DNA from: Streptomyces sp. SCL15-4
GTDB lineage: Bacteria > Actinomycetota > Actinomycetes > Streptomycetales > Streptomycetaceae
Length of the DNA stretch: 64,000 nucleotides
NCBI RefSeq assembly: GCF_033366695.1
Contig: NZ_JAOBTQ010000001.1
Span: 1,984,001-2,048,000 of the forward strand
Reading direction: 5' to 3'
Numbering within the stretch: position 1 is the first letter of the stretch; each line of letters begins with the position of its first letter. Positions 9,000 through 16,278 of the stretch are shown piece by piece. Position numbers and translations under genes: made by a program. The notes beneath the pieces are model-generated. The model did not search any database and had not been told where the DNA came from. It was given only the letters and a program-made list of their open reading frames with translations.

Positions 9000-9457
9000 G
9001 GAACCTCACCGACTCGTGCCCGCACCCCGGGGCGGCGGGCGCAGGCGCGGAACTCCGCCGACCCGTGCATACCCCCGGGGCCGGACACCGACCAGGACCG
9101 TGGTCGCGGGCGCGGAACTCCGCCGACCCGTGCCTGCTACCCGAAGCCGGGCCTCCGGCCCGGGCGGCGGACGCGGCCGCGGGACGCTGCCGGCCGGCGC
9201 CCACGCCCCGGGCCGGGCACAGGCCGGAACGGCGGGCACGGCGCGGAACTCCGCCGACCCGTGCATACCCCTGGGCCGGACACCGACCAGGACCATGGTC
9301 GCGGGCGTGCGACTTCACCGACCCGTGGCTACGTCCGGGGCGGCCCTTCGGCCGGGGCGGCGGGCGCGGCGCGGAACTCCGCCCGCCCCTTCCCACACCC
9401 GGGACCGCACACCGGCCAGGACCGTGGGCGCGGGCGCGGAACTCCGCCGGCCCGTGG
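9000..9457. repeat. ~64-bp degenerate tandem repeat array
   Basis: The core GGCGCGGAACTCCGCCGACC recurs with GGAAC (or a close variant) at 9000, 9049, 9114, 9181, 9245, 9309, 9373 and 9438. From 9049 on, the spacing is 64-67 bases. Between cores the units share CCCGTG(C/G)-(C/A)TAC and CGGACACCGACCAGGACC-type blocks. The core is partly self-complementary (GCGGAACTCCGC). The period is not divisible by three and no frame is conserved, so this is non-coding. It fills the space between two convergent genes and ends at the stop codon of the SGNH hydrolase gene. Confidence 0.85.
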
Positions 9458-10720
9458 CTACGCCCGGGGCCGGATGCCGGGCGGGGCGGTGGGGGGTGTC
9501 GGCACGGTGTCACCGGTGGGTCGGAGGAGGCCGATGGGGCGGTGGGTCAGGGCGACGCGGATGGTGTCGGCCACGGCGGCCATGCCCACGTCGTTGAAGT
9601 GCAGGTGGTCGCCCGGGTCGTAGGCGGGCAGGATGCGGGCGGGGTCGGCCGGGTCGCGTACGGCGGCGTCCGCGTCGGCCACGGCGTCGAAGGCGCCGCC
9701 GGTACGGACGAAGGCGTTCACCCGCAGCCGGGCCGCCTCGCCGGCCGGGGTCCAGGCGGGGTAGCCGCCGTACGGGGTGAGGGTGACGCCGACGACCGGG
9801 ATGCCCCGGGCGTGGGCGCGGGCCGTCAGGAGGCGGTAGGCGTCCGCGTAGGCGGCGGGGTCGTACGCCTGCGGGATGCCCTTGATGTCGTTGATGCCCT
9901 CGAAGACCACCAGTGCCCGGACCCCGGCCCGGTCCAGCGCGTCGGCGTCCAGGCGGGCGAGGGCACTCGGTCCGGTGCCGTCGCGCAGCAGGCGGTTGCC
10001 GGCGATGCCGGCGTTGAGGACGCCGATCCGGTGGCCGCGCAGCCGCCGGGCGAGCTGGTCGGGCCAGCGGCGGTTGGCGTCGGGAGTGGAGCCGTTGCCG
10101 TCGGTGAGCGAGTCCCCGAACGCGACGACGCTGCCGGCGGCGAACCCGCGGACGTCGACGCCGGTGACGTAGTACCAGCGGCCGGTGGTACGGGTGTACG
10201 CGGTGCCGTCCTCGTCGGCGGCCCGGCCGGCGCCGGCCGGGGCCAGGTAGCTGGTCTGGAGGGCGGTGCGGTGGTACGTGGCGGGGCCGGAGTCGTCCGG
10301 GGTGTACACGGTGACGAGCAGGTCGGCGGCGGGCGGCACGGGCAGCGGCACCGCGTCGGTGACGGCGTCCGCGCCCGGCGGGACGGTCACCTCCCGCGCG
10401 CCGTGGAAGGTGGCGGTGCGCAAGGTGCCGGGCAGGGCGTCGGGTCCGGCCGCCCGGCGCAGCGCGACGGTGACCGCGCCGAGGCGGAGCGGCCGGGTGC
10501 CGAGCCGGTTGCTGAGCCGGACCCGCACGGCCGCGCCGCCGACGCTGAGGTGGACGACGTTGCGGACGGCGGCGCCGGGCAGCGCGGCGGCGGTGCCGGA
10601 AGGCGCGGTCTCCCAGCTGCCGGTCCAGGACGCCGGAGCCGGCCGGGCGGCGGCCGGTGCCATGAGGACCGCCGGCAGCAGCGGAAGGAGGACCCCGAGG
10701 ACCCGTACGACCTTGGCCAT
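9458..10720 (-). CDS. Secreted SGNH/GDSL hydrolase
   Basis: A 420-residue exported esterase-like protein. Residues 1-30 form a Sec signal peptide (MAKVVRVLGVLLPLLPAVLM then an AxA-like site). A beta-rich N-terminal domain (~30-185) precedes the SGNH domain. Block I is VVAFGDSLTDGNGS with the nucleophile Ser, the Gly/Asn blocks are NAGIAGNRLL and VFEGINDIKG, and block V is DHLHFND with the catalytic Asp and His. The layout matches the actinobacterial 'SGNH/GDSL hydrolase' group related to GDSL lipases and acetylesterases. The ATG at 10720 sits behind GAAGGGCGG. Substrate unknown; carbohydrate or lipid ester is likely. Confidence 0.9.
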   Translation of the reverse strand: MAKVVRVLGVLLPLLPAVLMAPAAARPAPASWTGSWETAPSGTAAALPGAAVRNVVHLSVGGAAVRVRLSNRLGTRPLRLGAVTVALRRAAGPDALPGTLRTATFHGAREVTVPPGADAVTDAVPLPVPPAADLLVTVYTPDDSGPATYHRTALQTSYLAPAGAGRAADEDGTAYTRTTGRWYYVTGVDVRGFAAGSVVAFGDSLTDGNGSTPDANRRWPDQLARRLRGHRIGVLNAGIAGNRLLRDGTGPSALARLDADALDRAGVRALVVFEGINDIKGIPQAYDPAAYADAYRLLTARAHARGIPVVGVTLTPYGGYPAWTPAGEAARLRVNAFVRTGGAFDAVADADAAVRDPADPARILPAYDPGDHLHFNDVGMAAVADTIRVALTHRPIGLLRPTGDTVPTPPTAPPGIRPRA

Positions 10721-10945
10721 GTGTGCCCGCCCTTCCAGGAGGCCGTTCGCAGCCGAAGGTGCCACATCCCGGCCCGACACGCCGTCCCGCGCCCTCACAT
10801 CCACCCGTTCGGCGCAACACCGCCCCGGTCGCCCGCCACGGGATCACGTGCGCTGCCCGTCCAGGAGCCGTTCAGGCTCGGGGAAGCGGCCGGGCCGCGT
10901 GGACCACGCGGGCCGGGGGTTGTCGCGGGAGGGGAGAACGAAGCG

Positions 10946-11218
10946 GTGACGGTGTGCGAGAGGTGCGGTGAGCGGAGACGCCGTCGGCCCCGGTCCTGCC
11001 CGCGGTGCCGCTCCGGGGCGGACCGGGCGGACCGGGCGGACCGGGCGGACCGGGCGGACCGGGCGGACCGGGCGGACCGGGCGGACCGGGCGGACCGGGC
11101 GGACCGGGCGGAGACGACCGCGGACGTCGCCGAAGTCGTCGTGGAGACGGGACTGCTCCGCTGGGTCGGTCGAGGCGTCGCGGGCGTGGCGCGGCTGGTG
11201 GTGCGGGTGCTCGACTGA
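10946..11218 (+). CDS. Small zinc-ribbon protein with (DRA)10 repeat
   Basis: A 90-residue protein beginning VTVCERCGERRRRR. Two CxxC pairs (CERC and CPRC) about 15 residues apart form a likely zinc ribbon. Ten perfect copies of Asp-Arg-Ala follow, then a C-terminal amphipathic segment (VVVETGLLRWVGRGVAGVARLVVRVLD). The GTG at 10946 has AGGGGAG nine bases upstream. The repeat comes from ten copies of a 9-bp unit, so copy number probably varies between strains. Function is unknown. A non-coding interpretation is possible but less likely given the ribosome site and Cys pairs. Confidence 0.55.
   Translation: MTVCERCGERRRRRPRSCPRCRSGADRADRADRADRADRADRADRADRADRADRAETTADVAEVVVETGLLRWVGRGVAGVARLVVRVLD
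11021..11110. repeat. Ten perfect copies of a 9-bp tandem repeat
   Basis: GACCGGGCG is repeated ten times without a mismatch. It encodes Asp-Arg-Ala in the zinc-ribbon reading frame and, on the other strand, Arg-Pro-Val in an unlikely overlapping frame. Because the unit is in frame, expansion or contraction would not disrupt the gene. Confidence 0.95.
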
Positions 11219-11236
11219 CCGGACGCACACCGGTTC

Positions 11237-11725
11237 TCAGCGCAGGACGCCCTCCAGGCCGAGCAGCCGCACCTTGCGTTCGAGTCCCCCGGCGTACCCG
11301 GTCATCGATCCGTTCGCGCCGATGACCCGGTGGCAGGGGCGCAGGATCAGCAGCGGGTTGGCGCCGATCGCGCCGCCGACCGCGCGCACGGCGGCGCGGG
11401 GCGCGCCGATGCGGGCGGCGATCTCTCCGTAGGTGACGGTGGTGCCGTAGGGCACGTCGTCCAGGGCGGCCCACACCCGCTCGCGGAACTCGGTGCCGAC
11501 GGCCCGCAGCGGCAGCCGGAACTCCGTGCGCTCGCCCGCGAAGTACGCGGCGAGCTGGTCGGCGGCGGCCCGGAACGGCCCGGCGTCCGCCCGCCAGTCG
11601 TCCCGCACGGTCCGCCCGCCCTTCTGCCCGGGCACGGACAGCGAGGTGAGCGCGCCGTCCGCGTCCGCGGTGAGCAGCAGCGGCCCGACGGGGGCGTCCA
11701 GGTGGGTGTAGTACACGGTGGTCAT
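11237..11725 (-). CDS. ogt: Methylated-DNA-protein-cysteine methyltransferase
   Basis: A 162-residue suicide repair protein that removes O6-alkyl groups from guanine. The acceptor Cys131 lies in the canonical ILRPCHRVIG motif, with the helix-turn-helix region VPYGTTVTYGEIAARIGAPRAA just before it and GGLERKVRLLGLE after it. The ATG at 11725 is preceded by GAGGAAC. It lies 60 bases downstream of the Ada-AlkA gene on the same strand, so the two probably form an adaptive-response unit. Confidence 0.95.
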   Translation of the reverse strand: MTTVYYTHLDAPVGPLLLTADADGALTSLSVPGQKGGRTVRDDWRADAGPFRAAADQLAAYFAGERTEFRLPLRAVGTEFRERVWAALDDVPYGTTVTYGEIAARIGAPRAAVRAVGGAIGANPLLILRPCHRVIGANGSMTGYAGGLERKVRLLGLEGVLR

Positions 11726-11785
11726 CGGGCCGGTGTTCCTCACTTCTCGGGTGCTGGAGAGTCTGGCATTCGACGGGGCCGGTGT

Positions 11786-13183
11786 TCAGGCGATCCGCTC
11801 CCCCGCCACCCGCAGGTGCCGGACGGCGTAGGAGCGCCAGGGCCGCCAGGCGTCGGGGAGGCAGGTGCCGGGCGGGGCCGCGTCGGGGTCGCCGAGGACG
11901 CGGGCGCGGAGCGTGGCGACGGTGTCCGGGTCCATGCCGGGCACGGCGAGCAGGGCCTCCTCGGCGGTGTGCCGGTCGGCGCCGGGGTCCAGCCGCAGCG
12001 TGCCGTCGGCGAGCGCGGCGGCGAGCGCGCCCAGCGGGCCGTCGGGCTCGGCCTCGGCGAGGGCGGCGGGTTCGGGGAAGAGGTGGGTGAGGCCGCGGTG
12101 CGGCGCGTCGAGCGGCTTGCCGTACCGGCGCGCCAGTTCGCCGGCGCCTTCGGGACCGGCCAGGGCGCGGGCGGCGGCCTCCAGCGGGTCCACGGCGCCG
12201 GGCGAGCGCAGCCCGGGGCGGGCGGCGACCAGCGGGGCGAGCCGGGGATCGGTGCGGAGCCGTTCGTCGACGGCGTACGGGTCGGCGTCCAGGTCGAACA
12301 GCCGGCGCAGCCGCTGCACGGCGGTGGTGAGGTCTCTCGGGTCGGTGAGGTGGAGCCGGGCGTCGAGCCAGCCGCCCGGGTGGGCGCCGCCGCCGGTCCG
12401 TGCCGCGTGGCCGCGTTCCCGGACGGCGGCGACCCCGGTGCCGTAGGGCAGTCGCAGGGTGCGCCGGTAGGTGCGGACGCCCGGGGCGCCGGTCACCTCC
12501 TCGACGCCGGGTACGGCCTCCCGGGCGAGCTGGTCGAAGACGGCGGCCGACTGGTAGGGGCCGCGGTGGGCGAGCCGGAGCGGGATGGCCGCGCCGGGCG
12601 CGGCCCGGCGGGCGGCCAGGTCGCCGAGGGCGGCGGCCCGCAGCTCGGTCGGCGTCGTGGCGTACACCTCGCGGATGGTGTCGTTGAACTGCCGCACGCT
12701 GGCGAACCCGGACGCGAACGCGATCTCGGTCACCGGCAGGCCGGTGGTCTGGAGCAGCACGCGCGCGGTGTGCGCGCGCTGCGTCCGGGCGAGCGCCACC
12801 GGCCCGGCGCCCAGCTCTGCGGTGAGCTGCCGCTGGACCTGCCGGGCGCTGTAGCCGAGCCGCGCGGCGAGCCCGGCCACGCCCTCGCGGTCCACGACGC
12901 CGTCGGCGATCAGGCGCATGGCCCGGCCGGTGACGTCCGCGCGGACGTTCCACTCCGCCGAGCCCGGCACGGCGTCCGGCCGGCACCGCCGGCAGGCCCG
13001 GAAACCGGAGCCCTGCGCGGCGGCGGCCGTCGCGAAGAACCGCACGTTGTGCCGTTTCGGTGTGACGGCCGGGCAGCTGGGGCGGCAGTAGATGCCGGTG
13101 GTCTCGACGGCGAAGAAGAACACCCCGTCGAACCGCGCGTCCCGGCTCCGTACCGCCTCGTACCTGCTGTCCTCGTCCTTCAC
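11786..13183 (-). CDS. Ada/AlkA fusion: methylphosphotriester sensor, AraC HTH and DNA glycosylase
   Basis: A 465-residue three-part protein. Residues 1-75 are the Ada N-terminal zinc domain with Cys33, Cys37, Cys64 and Cys67; Cys33 is the expected methylphosphotriester acceptor and activation switch. Residues ~80-165 hold an AraC-type HTH (GLAARLGYSARQVQRQLTAE). Residues ~190-465 resemble AlkA 3-methyladenine glycosylase. In the helix-hairpin-helix region (AVPGMDPDTVATLRARVLGDPDA) the usual 'GPWTA' is missing. The roughly 30-residue stretch after GDPDA, which normally carries the catalytic Asp (…DLG…), is reduced to about ten residues before WRPWRSYA. Glycosylase activity is therefore doubtful. 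The GTG start has GGGAGG only one base away, and no better start is seen. Likely operon with ogt. Confidence 0.9.
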   Translation of the reverse strand: MKDEDSRYEAVRSRDARFDGVFFFAVETTGIYCRPSCPAVTPKRHNVRFFATAAAAQGSGFRACRRCRPDAVPGSAEWNVRADVTGRAMRLIADGVVDREGVAGLAARLGYSARQVQRQLTAELGAGPVALARTQRAHTARVLLQTTGLPVTEIAFASGFASVRQFNDTIREVYATTPTELRAAALGDLAARRAAPGAAIPLRLAHRGPYQSAAVFDQLAREAVPGVEEVTGAPGVRTYRRTLRLPYGTGVAAVRERGHAARTGGGAHPGGWLDARLHLTDPRDLTTAVQRLRRLFDLDADPYAVDERLRTDPRLAPLVAARPGLRSPGAVDPLEAAARALAGPEGAGELARRYGKPLDAPHRGLTHLFPEPAALAEAEPDGPLGALAAALADGTLRLDPGADRHTAEEALLAVPGMDPDTVATLRARVLGDPDAAPPGTCLPDAWRPWRSYAVRHLRVAGERIA

Positions 13184-13235
13184 ACCTCCCAGTGTGGTCC
13201 GGGCCGCGGGGCGCGGGCCAGCGGAAATCGGACGC

Positions 13236-14336
13236 CTAGCTCCAGCGGCCGCGCTTGGCCTCCAGGGCGGCCCGGCCCTCGGCCCCCTTCCGCTTCCAGT
13301 CGCGGCGCAGTTCCGCGCGGACCCGGGCGTCGGACTTGGCCGCGATCCACTGGTTCTCCCGCATCAGCTTGCGGTAGCTCTCCAGCCGCCGCTCGGGAAG
13401 CGCGCCGTCCGCGACGGCGGAGCGCACCGCGCACCCCGGCTCGCTCTCGTGCGCGCAGTCGTGGAACCGGCACTGCCGGGCCAGCTCCTCGATCTCGGCG
13501 AACACCTGCCCGACGCCTCCCTCGGCGTCGTAGAGCCCGACGCCGCGCAGCCCGGGCGTGTCGATGAGCACCCCGCCGGTGGGCAGGGCGAGCAGGTTGC
13601 GGGTGGTCGTGGTGTGCCGGCCCTTGCCGTCGACGTCCCGGGCGGCCCGTACGTCCATGACGTCCGCGCCGACGAGCGCGTTGGCGAGGGTGGACTTGCC
13701 GGCGCCGGACTGGCCGAGCAGCACGCTCGTACCGGAGCCGACGAGCGCCACGAGCACGTCGAGCCCGTCGCCGTGCAGGGCGCTGACGGTGAGCACGGGC
13801 ACGCCGGGCGCGCTGGTCTCCACGTCCTGCACGAGGTGGCCGAGGGTGGCCGGGTCGGGCACGAGGTCGGCCTTGGTGAGGACGACGACGGGCTGGGCGC
13901 CGGACTCCCAGGCCAGGGCGAGGAAGCGTTCGACGCGGCCGAGGTCGAGTTCCAGGGCGAGGGAGACGGCGACGACGGCGTGGTCGACGTTGGCCGCGAG
14001 GATCTGTCCCTCGGACCGCTTGGAGGAGGTGGAGCGGACGAAGGCGGTGCGGCGGGGCATATAGGCGCGCACATAGCGCGGGTCGCCCTCGGCGTCGACG
14101 GCGACCCAGTCACCGGTGCACACGACCTTCATCGGGTCGCGGGGCACGACGTACTCGGTGTCGGCGCGGACGGTCCCGGCCGCGGTGACGATGTCGCACT
14201 GGCCCCGGTCGACCCGCACGACCCGGCCGGGCAGCAGCCCGTCGGCCGCGAACGGGGCGAACGCGTCGGCCCAGTCCTCGTCCCAGCCGTAGGGAGCGAG
14301 GGCGGAGAACACAGCAGAGGTGGAAGACGAAGACAA
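13236..14336 (-). CDS. rsgA: Ribosome small-subunit-dependent GTPase A
   Basis: A 366-residue circularly permuted GTPase that acts in late 30S maturation. An N-terminal OB fold (~35-100) is followed by the G4 motif TKAD (154-157), G5 SALHG, the P-loop GQSGAGKST (208-216) and G3 DTPG (259-262). A zinc-binding C-terminal domain holds Cys289, Cys294, His296 and Cys302. The start is assigned to TTG at 14334-14336 because GAAGGG lies nine bases upstream; the next candidate (GTG, 14312) has no ribosome site. The upstream AAGGG is part of a hairpin (ACCCTT-GTG-AAGGGT), and a 23-codon mini-ORF precedes the gene. Confidence 0.93.
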   Translation of the reverse strand: MSSSSTSAVFSALAPYGWDEDWADAFAPFAADGLLPGRVVRVDRGQCDIVTAAGTVRADTEYVVPRDPMKVVCTGDWVAVDAEGDPRYVRAYMPRRTAFVRSTSSKRSEGQILAANVDHAVVAVSLALELDLGRVERFLALAWESGAQPVVVLTKADLVPDPATLGHLVQDVETSAPGVPVLTVSALHGDGLDVLVALVGSGTSVLLGQSGAGKSTLANALVGADVMDVRAARDVDGKGRHTTTTRNLLALPTGGVLIDTPGLRGVGLYDAEGGVGQVFAEIEELARQCRFHDCAHESEPGCAVRSAVADGALPERRLESYRKLMRENQWIAAKSDARVRAELRRDWKRKGAEGRAALEAKRGRWS

Positions 14337-14343
14337 GGGGAGA

Positions 14344-14358
14344 GACCCTTCACAAGGG
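14344..14358 (-). promoter_or_regulatory. Hairpin masking the rsgA ribosome site
   Basis: Read on the minus strand, ACCCTT-GTG-AAGGGT is a perfect 6-bp stem with a 3-base loop. Its right arm supplies the AAGGG that serves as the rsgA ribosome-binding site before the TTG start. Pairing would hide the site, so translation could depend on upstream ribosome movement. Confidence 0.5.
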
Positions 14359-14393
14359 TGGCCCCGGGCGCACGCGCACGCTGCGCGGTGGGT

Positions 14394-14465
14394 TCAGCCG
14401 GCGGCCACGGAGGTGGACTTGAGGAGTTCCTGGATGAGGGCAGCGCCCGGCACAGTGACAGCCAT
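14394..14465 (-). CDS. 23-residue mini-ORF upstream of rsgA
   Basis: An ATG at 14465 with a very strong ribosome site (GAGGAGG, 8 bases upstream) opens a 24-codon frame ending in TGA at 14394. The peptide starts MAVTVPGAALIQELL and ends KSTSVAAG. It is amphipathic, has no Cys or signal peptide, and resembles no leader family known to me. The stop lies 57 bases before the rsgA TTG, with the ribosome-site hairpin between. A regulatory leader or a small functional protein are both possible. Confidence 0.6.
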   Translation of the reverse strand: MAVTVPGAALIQELLKSTSVAAG

Positions 14466-14525
14466 CGGTCGACACCTCCTCGTTCTCTCTCGCGCAATTC
14501 GCACGCCACCTCGGCGTGTGGGGCA

Positions 14526-14556
14526 ACTGTAGCCCGGGGACGCGGTGTTGCGTCAA
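14526..14556 (-). promoter_or_regulatory. Candidate promoter of the mini-ORF/rsgA transcript
   Basis: On the minus strand TTGACG (14556-14551) and TACAGT (14531-14526) are separated by 19 bases. This resembles a vegetative (HrdB-type) promoter, slightly over-spaced. It is about 60 bases upstream of the mini-ORF start. Confidence 0.5.
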
Positions 14557-14573
14557 AGCATTTTCGCCGGACC

Positions 14574-16162
14574 TCAGCCCGCGGCGCAGACGGTCTGGTC
14601 GAGCCGGAAGTCGTACGGGGCGCGGTTCTGTGTCTGCCCGGTGCCGAGGAAGCCGAAGGAGAGGGTGGTGCGGGCGGGGGCCGTTGCGGCGCGGCCGGCG
14701 GCGGTGACGGTGACCCGGGTGCCGTTCTGGTGGGCGGTGGCGTTCCAGATGCGGCCGATGCGCCGGCCGTCGGGGAAGGTCCAGGAGACCTGGCGGCCGG
14801 CGACGGCGCGTTCGGTGGTGACGGTGACCGTGGCCTGGAAGCCGTCGGGCCACCGGCCGTCCAGGTGGTAGGCGACCCGGCAGCCGGCGGGCGGGGCGGA
14901 GACGGCGGCCCGGCGGGAGGCGGAGGAGGGGTCCTGGAGTCCGGGGCCCGGCGTGCCGCCGGCGGACGGCGCCCGGTCGGCGGACGGCTGCCCGACGGCG
15001 GTCGGTTCCGTGCCGGCGGACCGTTCGGTGCCGGCTGTCGGTTCCGTGCCGGCGGTCGGTCTCGTGCCGGCGGTCGGTTTCCCGGTCGGGGCGGGCCGGG
15101 CCGTGGGGCTGCTGCCGCCGGTGCGGCGGGGGGCGGTGCGGGCGGTGGCCGGGGTGGTGGCCGGGGGCGGGCGTCACGGGCCGCGGTGTCGTCGCGCACG
15201 GCGGTGGTGTCCTCGGCGGGCGCCGTGCCGTCGCCGGAGCCGCCGAACCGCGTCAGCGACGCTCCGAGCGCCAGCGCCGACAGCACGACGGCGGTCAGCA
15301 GCAGTCCGCCGCGCGGCACCCGGCGGCGGCCCGGGGCCGCGTCGGCGGTGTCCGGGTCGGGGCCGGCCGTGCCGAGGCGGACCTCGGTGGCACGGCGGCG
15401 GCGTTCCAGATAGGCGAGGCCGCCCCAGCCGACGACCCCGCCGGCCAGCGCGGCGGGCAGTCCGCCGCCGTGCGGGCGCAGACAGGCGGCGGCCTCGGCG
15501 CACCGCGCGCAGGTGGCGAGGTGCCGGGAGAGGCCGGCGGGGATCTCGGCGGCCGGGGAGCGGGTGACCGCGGCCAGCAGGCGGGCGTGGTCGCGGCAGG
15601 GCGTGGCCGGCGAGGCGTCGAGGTGGGCGCGGTGGCAGCGGTCCCGGAACAGGCCGCGGACCCGGTCGAGCGCACCGGCGGCGCCGGCCGGGTCCAGGCC
15701 GAGCCGGCGGGCCGCGATGGGCAGCGGGAGCGCTTCGACCTCGGCCAGCCACAGCAGCTCCGCGTCCGCCTTTTGGAGGTCCCTGAGGCCACGCAGGGCG
15801 ATCGGGCGGTCCAGCGGCGGCCCGGCGAACCGGGTGGCGCTCTCGGAGCGGAGCCACACCCTCAGGCCGGGATCGAGCCGGTCTCCCCGGCCGTCGGCCT
15901 CCCAGGCGGCGGCGGTGTCGCGTACGGCGGTGAGCAGCGCCGGGATCGGCGGCAGTCCCGGGGTGCGGCGGCCCGCGCCGCGCACGGGGCCGCCGGCGGC
16001 GGCGCGGATCTCGCGCAGACCGGCCGCGAACGCCTCGGTGGCCAGCCGATGGGCCGTGGGCGAGCCGGCGGTGCACAGGTCCGCGTAGGAGAGCACCGCG
16101 TCCCAGTACTCCGAGAACGACGCGACCTCGGTGTCGCTCCGGGGGGTCGGCAGGTCGGACAT
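14574..16162 (-). pseudogene. Sigma-like/zinc-finger membrane protein with C-terminal CBM2 domain, frameshifted
   Basis: Two good coding segments lie in different frames. The N-terminal part (from ATG 16162, GGGAG upstream) has a sigma-region-4-like HTH (~140-176), an anti-sigma zinc motif HLATCARC (His214, Cys218, Cys221) and a transmembrane helix (~286-303). The C-terminal part, in the frame ending at the TGA at 14574-14576, is a Thr/Pro linker (PTAGTRPTAGTEPTAG) and a CBM2-type carbohydrate-binding domain with GCRVAYHLDGRWPDGFQ, WTFPDGRRIGRIWNATAH and a Cys-containing end. The switch must occur near the five-G run at 15163-15167: adding one base there joins the frames. It is either a real mutation or a sequencing error. 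The intact protein would be a membrane sensor exposing CBM2 outside. Confidence 0.75.
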
Positions 16163-16188
16163 GGGACTCCCGCATCCACGAACGAGGT

Positions 16189-16216
16189 CAACTCTCGGGA
16201 GAGGAAGGGAGAGTTG
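16189..16216. promoter_or_regulatory. Inverted repeat upstream of the zinc-finger/CBM2 gene
   Basis: CAACTCTC (16189-16196) and GAGAGTTG (16209-16216) are perfect inverted arms with a 12-base loop, 27 bases upstream of the frameshifted gene. It could be an operator for that gene or part of the end of the radical-SAM transcript. Confidence 0.45.
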
Positions 16217-16278
16217 CGGAAAACCTCGCGGTGGGCACAGAGCCTTTCACGTCTTCGACACACTGACAAACGGGCTGC

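Noticed and set aside
9000-9457. CRISPR-like array
   Set aside because: The core repeats are degenerate and the 40-base intervals between them are themselves related to each other, with no unique spacers and no cas genes nearby. The pattern is a tandem repeat, not a CRISPR array.
8955-9513. Coding frame across the 64-bp repeat array on the minus strand
   Set aside because: The period of 64-65 bases changes frame at each unit, so the peptide is not repeated consistently, and there is no ribosome site or plausible start.
14129-14573. C-terminal continuation of the zinc-finger protein frame across the rsgA start
   Set aside because: The continuation lies over the rsgA 5' end and is Pro/Ser/Arg low-complexity. 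The CBM2 domain is found in another frame and ends at 14574, so the long frame is a GC-shadow.
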